Assembly (NCBI GenBank): GCA_002786025.1
Contig: NHNW01000017.1
Location: 806,001 to 870,000 of the forward strand
Reading direction: 5' to 3'
Length of the DNA stretch: 64,000 nt
Source of the DNA: Zasmidium citrigriseum
Taxonomy: Eukaryota; Ascomycota; Dothideomycetes; Mycosphaerellales; Mycosphaerellaceae
In this document: one piece after another, positions 43,256 to 55,700 of the stretch
Numbering within the stretch: position 1 is the stretch's first letter
Layout of the letters: every line of letters starts with the position of its first letter
Program-made: the position numbers and the translations under genes
Notes under the pieces: generated by a model
Databases searched by the model: none
What the model saw: the letters and a program-made list of their open reading frames with translations, nothing else
What the model was told of the DNA's origin: nothing

Positions 43256-45346
43256 TGAAGAAGAAGTCGACCTGAGACATCGTAAACGGAGGGTCGAGAT
43301 TGCTCCATCCGCTGCTCTCGTCGACTGTCCCTGGCTAATTTCGGTGTCTGTATCTGCGATTATCAATCATCAATTCTTGCCCCACTTGTTGATTATAAGT
43401 TAGTCAGGTCGTGCTTGCTATGCTCGATGTGAATGCGCTATGCAAACGCTCCAGCGTCACGCTTCGCTGTGCGAAGATGTTGAAAAAGGTCGGCCAGTCT
43501 TCTCACGATTCATGTTTCCACACTAGATCTCCCTCGATAGGGCAGAGAGGTACGGCAATGTAAGCCGGGTGAGCAAGATGAAGGCATGATCAGTTAAATG
43601 GGCCGGATGTGTCTGGCCATCGGGTCTGGGATCCGTGTCATAGACGCCCATGACGTATGATGTCGTCTCTCCGCAAAGACCGCCTCCTGTAGGGGCCATG
43701 TTCATGGAAACGGACTCATGATGAGCAATGCGGGCAGAGTGAGGTTGATAATCAGATGAAGCAGCCAAGCCCCGCGCGGGTCCGCGTGCGGCCTGTTCGA
43801 TGTGAGGCCCGCTCCAGTTGATAATTCTCCACTGTCAGCGGTTCCTTGGACTGCCTCTTCCGAACCGGCAGGATTGCCGTTTGCATTGCTATGCACAGTG
43901 GATTCGTCTGCTGAGCGTCATTGGAGGAGAGAAGATGGGTCATATCTTGTGTTGTGGCAACAGCTTTTGTGCTGGAGCTGACCACCCTTGATCCATCACC
44001 CTGGCATTCGGATACGGAGTTAGATAGGGCTGCAAGGGTCGAAATGTCTTGTGGATCTGGCGCCGGCCCACCATGCTGCGTGAGTCATGTTGAATGCGTT
44101 TGTTATCACCGTCATCTCCATGTCCATTCCGGTGAGGACATTCATCGTATCTCTGCGCCCTCCACAGCCTTTTCTTCTGGAGAAAGCAGCGGCAGCTGTG
44201 AAAAAAATCTGGGCAAATACGGAGTAAGGTCAGCCTTTGTGCAAACTTCCAATGTGACGAGTAAGTCGAAGTTAATCTCAACCACTCACATCATCTTCCC
44301 CGTGCTCGCGCATCCCCGCCACCAGAGATGGTATCCCAAGTCTCAAGATTCGCCAAGCGGCACATGGAAACCAAGCACAGGAAGTCGTCGGAGACAATTG
44401 TCAGCGCCAATGATGATGACTGCTTCCGGGGACGTCACCTCGTGATGGATTTCAAAGACAGGAACTCCGACGGATTGCGCTACCCCGGAGACTGAACACG
44501 GTAGGTGGTGGTCTTTGAGGAGCCCTCCTGCGTGTCTGTGATTCTGGGTTTTCGAGCTCAGCGGAATCCCCATTCTTTGGTCGTGCTGTGATGAAGGCCA
44601 TCGAAGCATAGTCGTGTGATAGATAGCATCTTCGAGAATGATAAGTATCATCTCAGGCGATGCAAAAGTGCTCTGTCCGGCATTTCGGTTTGATATCCGG
44701 CCAAAGTGACGGCGTCAGATTTTAGGCTTTGCCAATGCCGAACGCCTCTTCGAGCAGCAACTCTCACGGACGATTCGCGGGTCAGCAACAGCTTCGTTTT
44801 CTGTGAACTGCAGAGCCCGCATCACGCCTCGCATTCCTACAGCGAGTCATGCGGCAATTGAGCTATTTGATGGAACTAGTGGTTAGCCAGGCGGCCGAAG
44901 CTCTCGCGACACCGCCGTCCTGCAAGAGCGATCCGCAAATGCCTGCCGGGCAGGGATATGACGTGGTTTCAGTTGACGGCAAGACGGCCAAGCGTAGCGT
45001 TGGGTGTGGACCTCACCGCGTCGCAGCGACTGAATTATTCAGCCCAGCGCCCGTCTGCTTAATAAGTCCGTCTCCTTCAACAACCCGCGCCTGCCCACTG
45101 TCTGGCTCTGGCGCAACGGGAGCATCAGGTCAGTTCTGCACTGAAAAGTGCCCGCCCGTCTTTTCTTGTCTGCGCCCGTTTCCAATCTCCCCTCCTCCGC
45201 CCTCCAGTGTTTGCCTTTCTAGCCAAAACCCTATCCTCTGCGCGAGTGCCGCGTTCCGTGTTGCTCTCTGCTGTCTTCGCGTTCTCTGAGCAGACGTGCA
45301 TTCCTCCCATTGGAACGGCCAAAGCAACAAGGGCAGGCATTGCACA
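43256..45346. other. 2.1-kb gap upstream of the ABC transporter
   Basis: No convincing gene. Open frames of 60-175 codons overlap on both strands without domains. The last 250 bp are C/T-rich and form the probable leader of the ABC transporter mRNA. Confidence 0.45.
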
Positions 45347-48300
45347 ATGTGGGGGTCATCAGTCAACGAGCAGAAGCTCAATCGAGCAGACAGCAACATC
45401 GGCCCTGCGAACCAATGGCATCGTGGAGACACTCATCCAGATGCCGGTCGATTACACGAGCCCTTGCATCCCACTGAAGAAGTCGAGAGTCAAGAAGATG
45501 GACGCGACGCATCAGGCACCTGGGGCGAGCGCGATGTTGGCGGTTTCAACGAGGCAGATGCGATGCAGAATTACGAGGCCTTGAGAAGAGACCTGACCCA
45601 TCTCGAGAAGACACGATCGAGAGATACACAAGCGAATTCTCTTCGACGAACTACGACAGGCGCAACAGGACGAAGCCGGAGATCGCTTTCAAGACCGAGC
45701 ACTCGACGTGGAGCTCGGGCTGACGAGCAGCGCGGTGAAGATGCTGAAGAGAAGGACGAGCTTGGCGATGTTGAACCCGGTCCACGAGAGGAAGAGGAAG
45801 ACGAATTCGAACTTGATCGATTCATGAGAGAAGGACACTTCGAAAAGAGATCAGAAGCTGGATCGTCGAAGAAAGTTGGAGTCATTTTCAAGGACCTGAC
45901 GGTCAAAGGCCTGGGATCAACAACAGCATTCGTCAGGACTCTACCCGATGCCATTATGGGAACGTTCGGACCAGACCTTTATCATATTCTCTCTCGATTC
46001 GTCCCAGCGCTTGCACGGCGGAAAGGCGAGACGAGGGCCCTTCTCAATGGCTTTACTGGTTGCGTTCGAGATGGAGAAATGATGCTGGTTCTCGGACGTC
46101 CAGGATCTGGCTGTTCGACCTTCCTCAAAGCAATCTCCAACAATCGCGAGGGCTACGCTGAAGTTTCGGGCGAGGTCAGCTATGGCGGCATTCCGGCCGA
46201 CAAGCAGAAGAAGATGTATCGCGGAGAGGTCAACTACAACCAAGAAGATGACATCCACTTTGCTTCGCTCAACGTCTGGCAGACCTTCACGTTCGCACTC
46301 ATGAACAAGACCAAGAAGAAGGCTCGCGAGGACATTCCGATCATCGCCAATGCTTTGCTCAAGATGTTCGGTATTTCTCATACCAAGTACACCTTGGTCG
46401 GAGACGAGTACACCCGTGGTGTCTCAGGTGGTGAGAGAAAGCGAGTGTCTATTGCGGAGACATTGGCATCGAAGAGCACCGTTATTTGTTGGGACAACAG
46501 TACTCGTGGGCTCGACGCATCTACAGCCTTGGACTACGCTCGCAGTCTTCGCATCATGACTGATATCTCGAATCGGACCACTCTCGTCACACTTTACCAG
46601 GCTGGTGAGGGCATCTACGAGCTGATGGACAAGGTTCTGGTCATCGATGAAGGACGACAAATCTTCATGGGCCCTGCAAACCAAGCAAAGCAATACTTCA
46701 TCGATCTTGGATACGAATGCCCTGAGCGTCAAACGACCGCCGACTTCTTGACTGCTGTGACAGACCCTGTTGAGCGTCGATTCCGACAAGGCTACGAAGA
46801 CCGTGCACCAAAGACGCCAGAGGATCTGGAACGTGCCTTCCGCCAGTCGCCGCATTATCAGGCTCTCCTGCAGGACATCTCGGACTACGAGAAGTACTTG
46901 CAAGAATCAAACTATGAAGACGCCCAACGCTTCGAGAATGCCGTGCAAGAAGGCAAGTCGAAGCGCGTGCCAAAGAAGTCTTCATACACGGTATCGTTCC
47001 CTCGCCAAGTCATGGCCTGCACCAAGCGCGAATTCTGGCTCCTCTTTGGCGATACCACCACCCTCTGGACCAAGATCTTCATCATCATCTCCAACGGTCT
47101 GATCGTCGGCAGTCTGTTCTACGGCCAAACCGAAGAAACCATGGGCACTTTCTCTCGTGGCGGTGCTCTCTTCTTCTCTATTCTCTTTCTCGGATGGCTC
47201 CAACTCACGGAACTTATGAAGGCTGTGAGCGGTCGGGCTGTCGTTGCAAGACACAAGGACTACGCTTTCTACCATCCCTCCGCCGTCTCCGTGGCACGTG
47301 TGGTTGCCGACTTTCCGGTTATCCTGGTCCAGGTCATCCTGTTTGGAGTAATCATGTATTTCATGACCAACCTGACTATCACTGCCGGCCGGTTCTTCAT
47401 CTACATGTTGTTCGTCTATGTCACGACCATCATGTTGACGGCTCTTTACCGCATGTTCGCCTCTGTCTCCCCCGAGATCGATACCGCAGTCAGATTCTCT
47501 GGTATTGCCTTGAACTTGCTGGTCATCTACACTGGATATGTTATCCCAAAGACTCAGCTTTTGGGTGATTACATTTGGTTCGGGTGGCTATACTGGGTCA
47601 ATCCGATCTCCTACTCGTTCGAAGCGGTGTTGGCAAATGAATTCTCCGGCAGAACGATGCAGTGCTCGCCCTCTCAACTTGTTCCTCAGGGCCCTGGTGT
47701 CGACCCAGCGTATCAGGGATGCGCCATCGCTGGAGCAGCAGTTAATGCCCATTCGGTATCTGGAGAGACATACATCGAGTCCATGTACAACTATACGCGG
47801 AGTCATTTGTGGAGGAACTTTGGCGTTGTCATTGCCTGGACCGTTTTGTACATTCTGCTGACTGTCATCTTCACGGATCTCTTCTCGTTTGCCACGACCG
47901 GCGGCGGCGCTCTCGTGTTCAAGAAATCAAAGCGATCGAAGAAGGCCGTCCAGGCTAGCCCACCAGCGGACGAAGAGAAGGCTGGAACTGCCGAAGACAG
48001 CTCAAGCTCCACCAAGAAGGAGACTGGCATGGGAGCTTCATCAGACGAAGATAAGGAGCAGGAAGCATTGGACAAGATCACGAAGAGCGACAGCATCTTC
48101 ACCTGGCGCAACGTTGAATACACTGTACCGTACCCGAGCGACCCAAGCGGCGAGCGAAAGCTCCTCAACAAGGTCAACGGATATGCTAAGCCCGGTGTCA
48201 TGGTGGCCTTGATGGGAGCTTCTGGTGCTGGCAAGACTACACTCCTGAACACACTCGCGCAGCGTCAAAGCATGGGTGTAGTCTCCGGAGAGATGTTCGT

Positions 48301-50138
48301 TGACGGCCGACCACTCGGACCTGAGTTCCAGCGCAACACTGGATTCTGCTTGCAGGGCGACCTTCACGACGGAACTGCGACCATTCGAGAGGCACTCGAG
48401 TTTTCGGCAATTCTTAGACAACCAGCCAGCGTTCCTCGATCTGAGAAGCTGGCCTATGTTGACAGAATCATCGATCTACTGGAGTTGAACGACCTACAGG
48501 ATGCGATCATCATGAGTCTGGGTGTGGAGCAGCGCAAGCGGCTCACGATTGGTGTCGAACTTGCTGCGAAGCCTAGCTTGCTGCTGTTCCTGGACGAGCC
48601 AACCTCAGGTCTCGACAGCCAGAGCGCCTACTCGATTGTTCGTTTCCTGAAGAAGCTCGCTCATGCTGGCCAAGCCATTGTCTGCACTATCCATCAGCCA
48701 TCAAGCGTGCTCATCCAGCAGTTCGACATGATCCTCGCACTTAATCCCGGTGGTAATACATTCTATTTCGGTCCAGTCGGAGAGAGCGGGAAAGATGTGA
48801 TCAACTACTTCGCCGAACGCGGTGTGCATTGTCCTCCTGAGAAGAACGTGGCCGAATTCATCCTCGAGACAGCCGCTCGCCCACACAAGCGCGAGGACGG
48901 CACCAAGATCGACTGGAACGAAGAATGGAGGACCTCTAAGCAAGCCGAAGATGTCATTGAGGAGATCGAAGGCCTCAAGCTCACCCGCAGCCGCACGGTC
49001 CCAGAAGAAGTCCGCAAGGAGCAGCAGAGAGAGTTCGCCGTTGGTGTTGGACTCCAATGCTCCGAGCTGTTGAAGCGTACTTTCAAGCAGTACTGGCGTG
49101 ATCCCTCCTACGTCTACGGCAAGCTCTTCGTCTCGGTCATTATCGGCATCTTCAACGGCTTCACCTTTTGGCAGCTCGGCAACTCGATCCAGGATATGCA
49201 GAACCGCATGTTCACGTCTTTCTTGATCTTGACCATTCCACCAACAGTCGTCAACGCCGTGGTGCCAAAGTTCTTCACCAACATGGCGTTGTGGCAGGCT
49301 CGAGAGTACCCATCTCGTATCTACGGCTGGTTCGCTTTCTGCACGGCTCAGACTGTCGCTGAGATCCCACCTGCGATTGTATCAGCTGTGATCTATTGGG
49401 TTCTCTGGTACTGGCCTACTGGTCTGCCGTCCGAGAGCTCCGTCTCTGGATACGTCTTCCTGATGACCATGCTGTTCTTCCTGTTCCAGGCCTCCTGGGG
49501 TCAATGGATCTGTGCCTTCGCACCTTCCTTCACGGTCATCTCGAACGTCCTGCCCTTCTTCTTTGTCGTCTTCTCGCTCTTCAACGGTGTCGTGCGACCT
49601 TACAGCATGTTGCCAGTCTTCTGGAAATACTGGATGTACTGGGTCAACCCGTCAACTTGGTGGATTGGTGGCGTCCTCGCGGCCACGCTCGATGGTATTC
49701 CAGTCCAGTGCACTTCGAAGGAGGCCGCCCATTTCGACGCACCACCGGGTCAGACTTGTCAGAGTTACGCTGGTGCTTTCGCGGAGTCTGCTGGTGGCTA
49801 CTTGCTCAATCCGAACGCCTCGCAGGATTGCCAGTACTGCCAGTACCAGATCGGTAACCAGTACCTCTCGACCCTGAACATTGATGCGGGTGACAAGTGG
49901 AGGGATTTTGGCATTTTCCTGGTCTTTGTCTTTACGAACTGGTTCTTGGTAAGCTCCCGTACCCCCTACAGTGAGATCCAACAGAAGACTAACATCTCGA
50001 TAGGTCTACTTCTTCATCTGGTCCGTCCGTGTCAAGGGCTGGGCATTCGGCTTCGACTACCTCTTCGGCTTCCTGGGCAAGTTGCTCGGTTTCGTCAAGA
50101 CGCCCATCAACCGTCTGATGGCCAAGAAGAAGGCTTGA
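45347..50138 (+). CDS. Full-size PDR-type ABC transporter (ABCG, CDR-like)
   Basis: Two exons, 45347-49948 and 50004-50138, join in frame to give 1,578 aa. I chose the ATG at 45347 (CACAATG); another lies 17 codons upstream. Layout is (NBD-TMD)x2. NBD1 has the fungal PDR form: Walker A GRPGSGCST with Cys for Lys (about 250), signature VSGGERKR (about 360), Walker B ICWDNSTRGLD. NBD2 has a standard Walker A GASGAGKTT (about 957), a degenerate signature LGVEQRKRLTI, and Walker B LLLFLDEPTSGLD. Each TMD has six helices, with a Cys-rich outer loop before the last helix (CTSKEAAHFD, DCQYCQYQ). After splicing the end is VYFFIWSVRVKGWAFGFDYLFG...MAKKKA. Such proteins export drugs and plant defence compounds across the plasma membrane. 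Confidence 0.95.
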
Positions 50139-50753
50139 ATGATGGATACAAGATACAACTAAAAGCATTTTAATATTGGAGGGCTTTGCTGGGTTGGTTT
50201 GATGTTAGCGCTGGCGTTGAGAGCATGCATGCATAGATCATAGACGCAAGAGTTGCGGGTGTATGATCATGGAAGAACGGGAAGTGATACAGAAGATTAA
50301 GAGATAGTAACGAATAGTAAAAGCTTCGATGTCTTGGTTGAGAAGACTTTGCTATGATCTTTGATTTTGGGGCTTGGGAAAGGAGTGGAATGCCGTCGTG
50401 CACTAGCATCCATCTCGGACTCGATGTCGCACAAGGATCCGAGACCGAAGCTTCGGCTAGTGTCGTTCAGTAGTTATTTCGGTCTCGCAGTTCTATGTCT
50501 GAACCTCACGGTGTCTATTCAAGGCGACGACAGGCAGCAGATGTTGATCATGGCGCTCAATGGAAGCAATGTGGTAATGTACGTGTGGCAATGGCTCATG
50601 CAGAGATGGGTATATCATACATAGCAGGTCTGTCTGCATGCTCATATCAGTCTCGCAAACAACATCATTCTTCAGCAGCCTGCAAAAGTCCTCATACCAT
50701 CGATTCTGCTTCACTCACCACCTCTCTGCTTCAACAAGAGCATCCATCCAACC
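50139..50753. other. Intergenic region
   Basis: 3' UTR of the ABC gene and leader of the next gene. No gene seen. Confidence 0.6.
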
Positions 50754-51670
50754 ATGCCATCCACCCTCCACGCACAATACTCCCTCGCCATCTTCCAATT
50801 CGCAGTCTACCTCCTCCTCACCCCCTTCACTCTCTACACCTTCATCCACGCCTGCACCACACGCAGAGCCTGGTACGCATTCGGCTGGTTCTATCTCCTC
50901 GGATTCATCGGCCTCCTCTTAGCAGCCTCAGGAATCATCATCGGGGCTGGTCGAAACACCATCGCCCCGACGGGATTGATCCTCCAGAGCGTTGGGCTTT
51001 CGCCGTTGTTCGTTGTGGTGGAGAGTGTTGTGAGAGAAGCGTAAGGCAGACACGATTAATGGCCTGGGATTGAGATGTGGCTGACTTGTGTCCACAGTGC
51101 CGTCAAGACACGCAAAGCAGCGGGGACTTTCCTCTTCTCGAATCTCGCGGTCGTTGGTTTTCATTTGGTTGTTGGTGCACCGGCTGTGTTGGTTGGTGTT
51201 GGCGCGAGCAAGTATTTTAGCAGCGACGATTTTTCGGATGCACAGAATGGATTGAATCTCGCCAAAGCGGGTGCTGTTCTGTTCCTGGTAGCTTGGCTTT
51301 GGCTCGTGATAATGGTTGCAATGGCGTGCAGGGAGAGGAGGGATAGCGACAGAAAGGTACGTATCGACACGTCTCATCTTCGCTCGAATGATACTGACAA
51401 GGTCGCCACCAGCTCCTCATCGCCAGTATCGTCTCGCTCGCGCTTCTGTTCTTAAGGATTATCTATGCCATTTTGGAGTTCTTTGATACGGACTCGATGA
51501 CTTTCAGTCCTATTGATGGCAATGTCGCCGCGCGTGTGATTTTGCAAGTTCTGCCGCAGATGTTTGTTGGTGGGGTTTTGACGTTTGTTGGTGTTTGGGC
51601 ATCGCGTGCTTCTCGAGCTCAGAAGGCAAGGACTGGTGGAAGGCGAGCTAGGGTGGAAGGGCGAGTTTGA
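50754..51670 (+). CDS. Small multi-pass membrane protein (DUF7702-like)
   Basis: Three exons, 50754-51040, 51098-51356 and 51413-51670, join in frame to give 267 aa. Seven hydrophobic segments are visible: LAIFQFAVYLLLTPFTLYTFI, FGWFYLLGFIGLLLAASGIII, GLILQSVGLSPLFVVVESVV, FLFSNLAVVGFHLVVGAPAVL, AGAVLFLVAWLWLVIMVAMAC, LLIASIVSLALLFLRIIYAIL and VLQVLPQMFVGGVLTFVGVW (approximate). Short basic loops and a basic tail (RAQKARTGGRRARVEG) suggest a cytosolic C-terminus. The layout resembles the fungal DUF7702 family, which has no known function; this match is from memory and moderate. It is the last intact gene before the repeat block. Confidence 0.75.
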
Positions 51671-51923
51671 GATGAGATATGGAGATGTGTGAGCGTAGAC
51701 GATGGAATGGGCGAAGAGATTAAGGAAGTTGTCGCTAGTGGTACATTTACCTTGGAGCCAAAGAGTACACTAAGGCAGTGTCTTTCAGAGGATGTGAAAC
51801 TGAAGGGAAATTGCTGAGGGTAAGAAGTATGTTGAGGCAACCGTCTTTCTCAATACCTGATATTGTGCAAGGAAAGAATCAACGTAACTTACCGTGTGAA
51901 AACCAAGTGAAAGCAGTCTGGAC

Positions 51924-52055
51924 CTACCAATATCCAACCCGAGCCATTAATCTCGTCGCCAAAGGAAGCTGCTTCCACCTCTTCTTCTCCTCGCGGCGCT
52001 GTTCAGCCTCTTGCCGCGCGAGCTCTTGATGCTGGATCTCCTCCGTGCGAGCCAT
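51924..52055 (-). CDS. Possible small charged protein or orphan exon beside the repeat block
   Basis: Minus-strand frame of 43 codons from ATG 52055 to TAG 51924. It has a strongly amphipathic, charged start (MARTEEIQHQELARQEAEQR) and ends in RLMARVGYW. The composition is unlike random frames. The stop overlaps GTAGGT, a possible donor, so this may be the first exon of a gene with downstream exons in 51.7-51.9 kb. I could not find the rest. Confidence 0.3.
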   Translation of the reverse strand: MARTEEIQHQELARQEAEQRREEKKRWKQLPLATRLMARVGYW

Positions 52056-52169
52056 CTACCTCCCAAGTCAGACCCTGGCTTTTAGCGCCGGAAGCTAGTG
52101 GCCGCTAGTTCGGGTCTCGGATATTCAAAATGCGGCCAATCAGCTTCCTTGCGCAGCAAGGGTCTGAAG

Positions 52170-52537
52170 CCGTTTAGTAGGCTAGTAGCCTATTTTAAGC
52201 TTACCTAAGAATTAAATTACTACCTTTTAAGATATATATAAATTTTATACTTAGAGGTTATAGAGTATAATAATACGAAAGTAACGATTTAAAAATTATA
52301 TTAATACGACGTTAGAAAGGTAGTTAAAAAAGTAAGAAGGGCTAGTAAAGTTAGGTCTTAGTAAGCCTACTAGCTAAACTTATATAGCGGCGAGTAGGTT
52401 ATCTAGATAGCCTAAAAATAACTTACTTCGAGCTCGTAGAGCTAGATATAGCGATTCTAATAGTATAGGTCTCGTATCTATACGACGTTATATTATTATA
52501 TAGTATATAATTAGAGGAAATATACGCTAAGATAAGC
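52170..52537. repeat. Left flank of the Gypsy element, RIP-mutated
   Basis: CA and TG disappear abruptly near 52,170, after TCTGAAGCCG. The stretch up to the LTR is repeat DNA in which the Gypsy element landed. At 52197 the sequence AAGCTTACCTAAGAAT resembles the reverse complement of 59478-59493 and may be the end of an older inserted element. Confidence 0.5.
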
Positions 52538-52678
52538 TATTATAAGGCGATAGATTAAGAACGTATTAGCGTAAAGACGTATTATTAGACGTCTACGAAA
52601 GAGGTAGCTAGGTATAATAGAGGGATATATAGATCCCTTATCGATAGCGTAGGCTTACTTTAGGCCTATATCGTAATA
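52538..52678 (-). repeat. 3' LTR of the Gypsy element
   Basis: 141 bp. It differs from the other LTR at nine positions, all transitions; six of the nine are three CG-versus-TA pairs. Confidence 0.92.
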
Positions 52679-52719
52679 GTACTCCCCCCTCTAGAGAGCG
52701 AGCTCTAATAAGCGTATCG

Positions 52720-52755
52720 TCTATATCTATATCTATATCTATATCTATATCTATA
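52720..52755. repeat. Short tandem repeat (TCTATA)n inside the Gypsy element
   Basis: About six units of TCTATA in a row, close to the 3' LTR. RIP probably made a purer TA repeat from a CA-containing one. Confidence 0.8.
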
Positions 52756-55700
52756 CCCCGTCTATATAGAGTTCTATTAATCGGTCTATCGCTAACGACG
52801 CTAGTATCTAACTAACGAGCGTAAGAATAAGTAAGAGTTAAGATAGTAGAGCCTATCTTATCTACTAAGGATATTAAAGTATCTCGTTAATTATTATAAG
52901 TACTAGTAGTAAAACCTTCGCTCGTATAACGCGGAGGTATTATATAGCTCTTTTAAATTACTAATAGTCTAAACTATTAGATAGGTTATAGATTATTAGT
53001 AGTATATAGCCTAGGTTTATACGAGTATTAGTAATAAAACTCTATAACTAGCTCTTTATATCTAGGGAGGAAATTAGTCTATAGTTCCTTAGTCTTAGAT
53101 CTATCCTTCTATCGGACTATATAGTATATCTTATTTCTCTTCTTTCTTAAGTTAAGTACCTACTTAACTTCCTATTCTTTATTATCGTTATCGTTCCTTA
53201 TAACGATAAGTAGTAGAGGCGTAGAGGCTTATTACCCTTCGAGTAGCTATAGGTTAGTATATTTTCAGAGTAGTAATATATAGATAATACTATACTAGCG
53301 TATACCTAGTAGTAGGTCGAGTTAGTACGAGCGGCGGCTAATAGATAATATAACTTTAAAGGGGCTAAGGAACTTATAGTCGAGTTTCTTCGAGGCGTAG
53401 GTAGTACGAATATTACGCGCGTCTAGCTAGACGAGGTCGCCTAGTTAGTATAAAGTAGTAGGCGATTAGCGCTTATTAGCTTAGTTAGTATACTATTACT
53501 TAGTAAGAGAGTACTATATAGTTAATTCTTCGAGGATACCCTTTATATTAGCGACTATATCGTTAGTACGCTAAATCTTTAGTAGCTAGCGGTTAGGAGC
53601 TTAAGGATAAGGTATATTAGTATAGAGGTCTATTCGAGGATACCTTCCGTAATTAGCGAAGAAGGGTATTATACCTATACTAGCTAACTCGTAGTTATTA
53701 AGAGTAAACTCGGCTACTAGTAACTAGTCCGCCTAGTTATCTTACTAGTAGGAAGTATATATACGTAAGTACTATTTAAGGGTTTAGTTCGTACGTTCGG
53801 ATTAACTATCTATCTTAGGGTAGAAGGCTAAGGATAGGTTTTAATCGATTTAAAGGAGTATATAGAGGCGACGAAATAGCGCGCTTACGAATTAAGATCT
53901 ACGATTAGAAGTAATAATACTTAGTAGTCCGTATAGCAGAAATACGTAATAGAGGAAAAGGAGCGCTATATACTCTACCTCGAGGCTATCTATTAGAATA
54001 AAGCGGACTTATTTAGTTAGGACGTCTATAACGGTAAGTATATAGCGGAACTAGCGCCCGTATAGCTTAGATTTCGACGGTAGTAGATCGACGATAAAGT
54101 CTACTATAATATAGTACTAAGGTTAATTAGGAGTTAGAAGCGGAGCTAAAGTCCCCTACTTCTATAGTCTCGAGGCTACTAATTGTCGACATATTTAGTA
54201 GTTATAGGTGTATCTCGCTATATCTATAGATATCTTAGGCTAGTATAAGCCTTAGCGTTAGATTAATTCGAGCGTACGAGCGATACCTTAATAGCTAGCC
54301 GTTAGTAAGTCGTAGAAGCGTTATACTATCTTAGTACGGAGGTTCTTAAATAAAGGGACGTAGAGCCGTCTATTTACTACTAACTTTCCTTCTTAGATAG
54401 ATATATCTAAGGGCTTAATCTTATACCGTCTCTAGAAGCTACTAGTAAGTATTCCTTTATCGATATTAGGGCGTAGTAGTTTAAGAAGTTTAGTAGTATC
54501 TAGGTATTAATATACTTATTCGAAGAGATCGTTAATATTTACTTATATATTCGTCTCGATTTGTTCTATTATTTCTAGTATATTACTCCCCCTCTTATTA
54601 AGGTCGCTATCCTTAGCGTTAGTAATATCCGAGGCTATTAATATATATAAGTCTAGGTTATAAGGCTTTAGTACGGTTTAATACTAGTACTAAAGGCGAG
54701 GGTTATCTATATTTACTAGAAGGTCTTAGCTCCGTCGGGTAAGGCTATTAGGTTTAGTACCTTACTTTCCTAGTCTATATATAATTTTAAAGCTAAATTA
54801 TAAAAGAAACTTAGCCTATCTTACTTATCGACAGTTTAACTTCTTTATTAATATAAAGTATTCGAGGTTCTTATAGTTAGTTATAACCTTTATATCGTTT
54901 ATTATAAGTTTAGGCTCCTATTCTTTAAAGTATTTAATAATCGTAAGGAGCTCCTTATCGTAGATATCGTAGTTAATTTCTTAAGGGGTTATCTTCTTTA
55001 AGAAGTAGGCGACTAGTATAAGCTATCTATTCCTTATCTAAGAGAGTACTCTAGCGGATACCTAGTCTAATAAATCGGTTTCTACCTAGGTTTCCTATCC
55101 TAGTACAAAGTAAGAAAGGATAGGTGCTTCTATAAAGCGAGCCTTAAGTTCCTAGAATACGAATTTATATTAGTCCGTCTACTACTACTATTAGTCTTTC
55201 TTAGTTAAGGTTATTAATAGATTCGTAATCCTTAAGAAGCCGTAGATAAATCTTTAATAAAATCTAGCGAAGCCGAGGAATATAAGTACGTCCTTAACGT
55301 TCTTAGGTCGTTACTAGTACTAGATTACTTCGATCTTTACGGGGTCTATCTCGATACCTTTAGTAGTAATAATTAATCCGAGATATCTAACCTTCTTAAC
55401 GTAGAACTCGCTCTTATTAATATCGACTAGTAGGCTAGCTACTATAAGTTTTATTAAAACCTTCTTTACGTAGGTTTAATACTCTTCTAGTAAGCCGCCT
55501 AAGTAGATAAGAATATTATTAAGGTATACTATTACGAAGTTATTAAGGAATTCCCTTAAGACTATATTAATATAACGTTAAAATAAGCTCGGCCTATTAT
55601 AAAGACCGAATAGTAAAACCTTATATTAGTATAGGCTATAGTAGGTAATAAAGGCGGTTATCTATTCGTCTCCTTTTCGTATCTAGAGGTTATTAAAAGT

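Noticed and set aside
52720..52755. The TCTATA repeat as a CRISPR-like or telomeric array
   Set aside because: It is a simple microsatellite within a retrotransposon, with no spacers and no telomere unit.
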